A stretch of DNA of 64,000 bases from the NCBI GenBank assembly GCA_004154925.1, contig QJNS01000050.1, positions 303,483-367,482 of the forward strand, written 5' to 3'. The notes beneath the pieces are model-generated. The model made no database searches and was not told where the DNA came from. It saw nothing but the letters and a program-made list of their open reading frames with translations. This stretch comes from Monosporascus cannonballus. Its lineage: Eukaryota; Ascomycota; Sordariomycetes; Xylariales. This document shows, piece after piece, positions 59,294 to 64,000 of this stretch (its first letter is position 1; every line of letters starts with the position of its first letter). A program made the translations under genes and the position numbers.

Positions 59294-61511
59294 ATGGACG
59301 ACATACGTGTTGGGGCAGGAGGGATCAACGCGGCTACGAGAGGAGGTGGAGGTGGAGATGGAGGTGGAGGTGGAGGGGGAGGCGGTAACGTAGCCACTCC
59401 TAGGAAACTTACTGAGAAATCGAGAAGTCTATCTGATGGTGGCGGAACTCAACTGTCGCCCTCCCCGCGTATAATCGAGGCTGCGAGATGCACTTCCAAA
59501 GACGACATTTCCTTGCACGATGCTATGGTCAACAATAGCAGCAGCAATAACAATAACCAAGACAGAGATATCGACCCGCCTGTCACACCCCATCGTCCCG
59601 ACTTTCTATTCCGTGCAAGTGGCATGAATCTTTCCCTGCAGATGCCCCAGCGAGACCAGACCTCGCCCATCCCGGCTGCTGGCACTCCTGCTGTGTCGGC
59701 TCATCATCTCAGACACACCATGACTCCGACTCCTTTGTCACCCAAGCTCGATCATTCCCAGATCTATGCCTCGCCCACAAACATCCTCCCCCGTCGCTCT
59801 CGAGGGTTAGACTTCTCTCGAGCGGCTACGAGCCTCCACCACTCGACGCTTGCTGAGCAGCCATCTCCTGATTCCTCACCGACGATCGGCGGCAGGGCCA
59901 TGAATATTCCCGGTAGAGGGAGTGGGGAATATGGTGCCGAGCAGTCATCCAACTCGCTGTGGTCCATGATGGGCGCCCGAGAACGCAGCAACCTTTCCGG
60001 CTCTGTCGGCAGTGCGAATAATATGGTAGGCTCCGATTCTTCGTCGAGCTCCGATAATGAGGACTTCATGGACGACGATATGGAAGATGCCATTATGAGC
60101 ACGCCGCAGGTTGCCAGGAGGAACTCGCAGCTCGGCAACCAATCAATCGGTCGGGGTAACAGCGTGGTTCCGTGGTTGCCCGACTCGTCGCCTGCAGTAA
60201 GCAGTCTGTCGAACTTTCGATCGCGGCCGAGGAGACAATCCAAAAAGAAGTTGCGCGGTCTGTTAGGTTTTGGGTTCAAGTCCGCCACCCCGTCTACGCT
60301 TTCCAAGTCCCCTCCGAACAACGTAATCAAGGAGAAACGCGAGGCTGCGATCCCCCAGCCGCGAAGGGAAAGCATAAGTTGGGCAGCCAACCAATTACAC
60401 ATATCTAGTACTGAGGCGGAGGAAAAAGGCAATGACGCCGGCGATATTTTGCCCGCCTCGGGCAGGGATGGCCAGCGCGGAGTCGTCAAGAGGGTAGTGA
60501 CGAGGAGGGGCAATCTTTTGGTAAGCCCAAGCAACCCTTCGTTGCAGGAAAGGTCAGCGCTAATCCTCGATGAAGCCGAAAACCAAGGGCTTCGCACGTA
60601 TCCGCGCCGCTCTTGCCGAGGAGAGCATGCCTGTCGACTCCGAAGTTCAACGAGAAGCCGAGGTTATCCGTCAAGTTCGCGAAAGCGATATAAATCTTGA
60701 GCCTCGTATGACCCCCGCTGCCCCAACAACGCCAGCCGCCCCAACGGGAACTGCTCCGCCTCCACTGGACATACCGCAGACATCGACGGCGTCACCGAGT
60801 CTGAACACTACCCGAGAAGGGCTTGACGATATAACCGAAGACGACATGATGACTGATTCGGCTCTATCGAGTAGCTTTAAAAAGCAAGCATTCATGAACT
60901 CCAAAGGAAAGAACTTTTGGGATGCTTTTTCCGAGACTAGCAGTATAAATGGTGCCAGAGTGACGCCACCACCTCCAGCTTTTCTGCCGAGAGGTTCTTC
61001 ATCGGGTATAAGCGAAGACGTTAACATGGACTCGCCTTCTCTATCAGCAGGATCCGCTAACACGAGTGTCTGGGGTCCCGGGACCGGTTTTACTCTCGGC
61101 GGAAATGGGACTGACAACCAGAGATCCGACATGCCTCGGCAAACGACGCCCGGCTTCGGATCGCAGGGGGGCATTCCACCCACTGCCGCGGAGATCACCC
61201 GGCGTATTAACAACAAGCGCCGGAGAGACGATGACTTCGATCCAGTCAGCTTCAAGCGACGGGCAGTAAGCCCCGGCATGAGCGTTCACAATTCTCCCAT
61301 CATGCAGAGCCCCATGCAAAGAGATGTGGCACCTTGGGGTTCCCGGCCGGGAAGCAATCACGGCGGAGACAAGCATTCGGCGACCCCCAGTGACAATGGA
61401 AGTTCTGCCGGAAACAACGGCGGGAGAGCGGTCAATGGCCCCAAGGGCCGTGTTGGGTTCCAGGGCATGGTCGATACTAATGATGGCCTTATGCGTATGA
61501 GTATCGAGTAA
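59294..61511 (+). CDS. Conserved Ser/Pro-rich nuclear-type protein, 720 aa, join(59294..60520, 60576..61511)
   Basis: Two frames are joined by a 55-bp intron (60521-60575) that restores RRGNLL|PKTKGFARIRAALAEE, the most conserved-looking part (about residues 404-450, continuing REAEVIRQVRESD). The N-terminus has a Gly-rich run (about 17-31). The protein is disordered-looking and rich in S-P and T-P sites (LSPSPR, VTPHRP, TPTPLSPK, SPDSSP, AVSPGM, NSPIMQSP), suggesting phosphorylation by proline-directed kinases. A bipartite basic signal (NNKRRRDDD...FKRR, about residues 620-638) suggests nuclear location. I recall similar uncharacterised proteins in Pezizomycotina, but no enzymatic domain is visible and I assign no function. 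The first ATG of the frame is used; an upstream ORF precedes it. Confidence 0.82.
60521..60575 (+). other. Intron (55 bp) in the 720-aa protein gene
   Basis: GTAAGC donor, GCTAATC branch-like site at 60559-60565, GAAG acceptor. Splicing removes the frame change between the two long frames. Confidence 0.85.
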
Positions 61512-62296
61512 GGGTGACGACTCGGCGATAACCGCACGCTGCGTCTGTTAGGTCGGGAAATACCTTGGCTATAGCGGCATCCCGAGGCGATGTGATCCAG
61601 AGGAAGTTGGGAGCATTGGATAACGGTCATTGCATCAGTTTTGGAGTGTTGGTAACTCCATGACTACTGAGCGAGATATATACATTGTATGCATACTTTG
61701 CCAAGCCCGACATTTAGTCGTACTGTTATGGCTGTGATAGTGGCATACCTCTGCGATTCATGCATTCTGTGAATCTATTTGACCAATTCTGGACACTATA
61801 TTACCAGCGAGAGTAGGGGAGCTCTGGGAACGCAACACTATCCCCTGACAGATACCAAACGACTCCTTTGAATGCATCAGCGGAGGTATTTGCATAGAAA
61901 GTTGGCCCTTAATGAACGCCCCTAAATCCCACGTTGAAATTAACGGGAGCTTGCCAGACAGCCCACAACGACTCTGAACTTCGAAAAAGTCGTATAAAAG
62001 GCAAAGCATGGTATTTGCCAGTCTGGAATGATCAGTATTGATATAAAACGGATACGAAACAGTACAGTTGTAGAATAGTTGCTAGAGAGCAACAGTGTCA
62101 ATGATAGATATATGCACAGCATATGCACTAACCTAGGCTGATTTAGGCAGCGGATATGCAGTTGTGGTGGGTATATAAATCTTCTTATCGCAAGCTTACC
62201 TCATACCTCGAGTTATCTCATAACGTCGGATTGAGCTTCTCGACGACTGATATCTCAAACCACAACTCGGTAAGACGTACAGCCTAATTCCATACG
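61512..62296. other. Intergenic region and promoter of the FAR1-type gene
   Basis: No gene supported; the short - strand frames here show no motif. The last ~130 bp hold a TATA box and leader. Confidence 0.5.
62172..62178 (+). promoter_or_regulatory. TATA box (TATATAA)
   Basis: TATATAA lies about 120 bp upstream of the ATG at 62297, a plausible core-promoter spacing for the following gene. Confidence 0.5.
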
Positions 62297-63442
62297 ATGG
62301 CCTCCTCACAATATAATCCCTACGCCGCTGCGCAGTATAATACGTTCTCTTATGCGCAGATTACTCACCCGCAACCACATTCACACCCGCAGCAATCACA
62401 GCCACACTCGCATCCGCATCCACACCAGCACCCACCCACACATCCACAACCTTATCCGCATACCCAGATCCCCCTGGACAGCGCGCTGCAGCAGCAGAGC
62501 CCGGCCCCGCCGGCGACCCTCAGCGAGCCCTCCCAGCCTGTGATCCAGCCAGATCAGACAGGCACGCCGACGCAGCCGAACCAACAAGCGACGACCCAGA
62601 GTCAGACGGAGATCCAGACCCCGGGCCAGGCGCTGACGCCGTCGGGGAAGCCTAGAGGCAGGCCGAAGGGCTCGAAGACCCGCCCGCGTCGCCGTTCCCC
62701 GTCGCCCGGGACGCTCGCGCGGAACCCTCCACCGCCCCCGGCGCCGCTGCACCGCGGGCCGTACGCCAACATCGAGGATGCCATCTTCGCGCTGCAGCTG
62801 CACTGCTTCACGAGCGGCTACGGCGTGAGCCAGATGCGCGGCGTCCGGGAGAAGCACTCCAACGGCACGTACGACCCGGACGGCCCCGTCATCCGCAAGG
62901 ACTTCGCCTGCGACCGCGGCGGCCGTGAGTTCCAGTCCAAGGGCACGGGGCAACGCAAGCGCGAGTCGACGAAGACGGGGTGCGGCTGGCGCGTGGCCAT
63001 CCGCCGCCTCAAGCGTGAGGGCGACCTCTGGTTCATGGAGGTCCTGCAGGCCGAGCACAACCACGAGCCCACCCCCATGCACAAGATGGACACCATACCG
63101 TCGTACCGTAGGTGGCAGAAGGAGAACAACAAGGGCATCAGGACGGCCATCAACCGGCTCACGCGCGCCGCGCAAATGCCCGCGCGCCAGATCGCCGCCT
63201 ACCTCTGCGGCGAGCACGCGGACCCGGAGCTCGATCGCGTCGACAAGCAGATCCTGAGGGCCCTCTCGATGAGCGACCAGGAGCAGCTTGACCCGAGCGA
63301 CCCGGCAGCGCAGGCTAGCACGGCCTTCGGGATCGTGGCGAGACGACCGTGCATCATATTGCGCGAGGACGGGAGCAGGGAGGGGCAGCCGCCGCAACAG
63401 CCGATGTACCAGCCGGCGCACCAGCCCCCACCGGGCTTCTGA
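62297..63442 (+). CDS. FAR1-type zinc-finger DNA-binding protein with AT-hook, 381 aa
   Basis: An intact single-exon gene. Residues 20-57 are a His/Pro/Gln-rich tract and 60-115 are Gln/Pro-rich. KPRGRPKGSKTRPRRR at 118-133 is an AT-hook. Residues 155-258 match the FAR1 DNA-binding domain: a region starting EDAIFALQLHCFTSGYGVS, then ligands C205, C229, H254 and H256 (C-x23-C-x24-H-x-H, with TGCGW and EHNHE). This is the WRKY-GCM1-like fold found in Mutator-like transposases and the plant regulators FHY3/FAR1. No MULE transposase or SWIM domain follows; the C-terminal ~120 residues are helical then Pro/Gln-rich. A nuclear DNA-binding regulator derived from, or sharing ancestry with, a transposase domain is the best inference. 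The coding region is very GC-rich with no RIP. Confidence 0.85.
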   Translation: MASSQYNPYAAAQYNTFSYAQITHPQPHSHPQQSQPHSHPHPHQHPPTHPQPYPHTQIPLDSALQQQSPAPPATLSEPSQPVIQPDQTGTPTQPNQQATTQSQTEIQTPGQALTPSGKPRGRPKGSKTRPRRRSPSPGTLARNPPPPPAPLHRGPYANIEDAIFALQLHCFTSGYGVSQMRGVREKHSNGTYDPDGPVIRKDFACDRGGREFQSKGTGQRKRESTKTGCGWRVAIRRLKREGDLWFMEVLQAEHNHEPTPMHKMDTIPSYRRWQKENNKGIRTAINRLTRAAQMPARQIAAYLCGEHADPELDRVDKQILRALSMSDQEQLDPSDPAAQASTAFGIVARRPCIILREDGSREGQPPQQPMYQPAHQPPPGF

Positions 63443-63625
63443 CGACTGTGATTTGATACGTGACTGACTGTGTTACATTTGTTGAGCGATCATATTCCTC
63501 CTAGGCCTAGTGGAGCTCAGAATTATTGATACCCCTATTGAATTGCTATTCATGATGTACGGTGTAATATTCCTCCAGTTAGCCCAGAATCCCTCAAACG
63601 CCACGAGTATGCATGATTACCCTCC
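63443..63625. other. Convergent intergenic region
   Basis: 3' regions of the FAR1-type gene (+) and the dehydrogenase gene (-) meet here. No distinct signal is seen. Confidence 0.5.
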
Positions 63626-64000
63626 CTACACCTGTGATTTACGCCTAGCCATCTGCGTGGCGCGTTAGCAGTGCGAAGCAGCGACGGCGGCGGGTGAAAC
63701 TTACATCGGCAAACACATCCTGCACCGCCACCAAGTCCCTGTAAACATCCTCGCCGAGCCACTGCGCGCGCAGCACCTCGAGCCTCTTCTCGATCTCGTA
63801 TGTCCTGGAGCCCGCGACGTGGTACGTTTCCCCGTCCACCCGCGACTCGAGCGCATGTGTGATGGCGCTCGGGACATCCTCGGGCTCGTTGCACATGAGG
63901 CCGCGCGACGCGAAGGTGTCAAGGAACCCGGATATCATTTGCGTCCCTGCCAGTCAGCAAGGTTAGCCGTAAGCTGAGTAATGGCGCAAAACTCACCCCC
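63626..64000 (-). CDS. 3' end of a short-chain dehydrogenase/reductase-like gene (partial), complement(join(63626..63652, 63705..63946, 63997..>64000))
   Basis: The gene enters from beyond the right edge. Reading leftward: an intron 63996-63947 (GTGAGT...GGCTAAC...GCAG), an exon encoding MISGFLDTFASRGLMCNEPE, DVPSAITHALESRV, GETYHVAGSRTYEIEKRL and QWLGEDVYRDL, then an intron 63704-63653 (GTAAGT...GCTAAC...GCAG), and a last exon adding MARRKSQV with stop TAG at 63626-63628. The pattern PEDV...A...G.TYHVAG...EIE resembles the C-terminus of fungal SDRs of the 15-hydroxyprostaglandin-dehydrogenase type. The catalytic YxxxK and NAD-binding parts lie outside the window, so substrate and activity cannot be judged. 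Confidence 0.65.

Noticed and set aside
59764..60597. 277-codon - strand frame opposite the 720-aa protein gene
   Set aside because: No motif, and it spans the intron of the + strand gene; a shadow frame.
62396..63421. 341-codon - strand frame opposite the FAR1-type gene
   Set aside because: Arg/Leu/Ala-rich mirror of a GC-rich coding strand; the + strand carries the recognisable domain.

Overview
The window comes from a filamentous ascomycete fungus (Pezizomycotina). The signs are short GT-AG introns with CTAAC/CTAAT-type branch sites, a GT31-type glycosyltransferase, a Rhodopsin_Fungal relic, a FAR1-type zinc-finger protein, an intron-containing tRNA-Leu(CAA), and long, extremely A+T-rich tracts made of retrotransposons riddled with C-to-T/G-to-A changes. 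That last pattern is repeat-induced point mutation (RIP). The species cannot be named from the sequence. Coordinates of LTRs, target-site duplications (TSDs) and introns were read base by base. Family names rest on recalled family signatures, not on a search.

Layout. (1) 1-1132: normal-GC sequence with a broken tetratricopeptide (kinesin-light-chain-like) gene carrying three stops that look like C-to-T changes. (2) 1141-9636: one 8.5-kb DNA-transposon-like unit with 12-bp terminal inverted repeats and a perfect 8-bp TSD; only its GC-rich ends are readable. (3) 9645-15351: normal-GC sequence with a frameshifted GIY-YIG-like gene and a solo LTR. (4) 15352-15465: tRNA-Leu(CAA), followed by a cluster of solo LTRs. 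(5) 16904-44965: two related ~7.3-7.4-kb Ty3/Gypsy elements, A (+ strand, 16904-30554) and B (- strand, 31042-44965), lying tail to tail. Each carries younger nested insertions: a 438-bp solo LTR, Gypsy element C and a 167-bp solo LTR in A; Gypsy element D in B. Most units are closed by exact 5-bp TSDs, so the order of insertion can be read. (6) 44971-50398: more A+T-rich sequence, a pair of 122-bp direct repeats and a D-family solo LTR. (7) 50399-64000: gene-bearing DNA with a membrane-protein pseudogene split by a solo LTR, an intact GT31 gene, a degraded fungal-rhodopsin gene, an intact two-exon gene for a 720-aa Ser/Pro-rich nuclear-type protein, an intact FAR1-type gene, and the 3' end of a probable short-chain dehydrogenase gene running off the right edge.

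How it fits together. No operon-like or pathway cluster is visible; the intact genes look like independent housekeeping or accessory genes at the edge of a ~33-kb heterochromatin-like block. Genes next to the repeats are dead, and several of their stops are of the type RIP makes, while the intact genes lie 2.5 kb or more from the nearest A+T-rich block. The most informative content is the nested transposon record, including a host LTR split by element A whose two TSD copies (GGGAC and AAGAT) differ only by RIP-type changes, and the large unassigned TIR element at the left.
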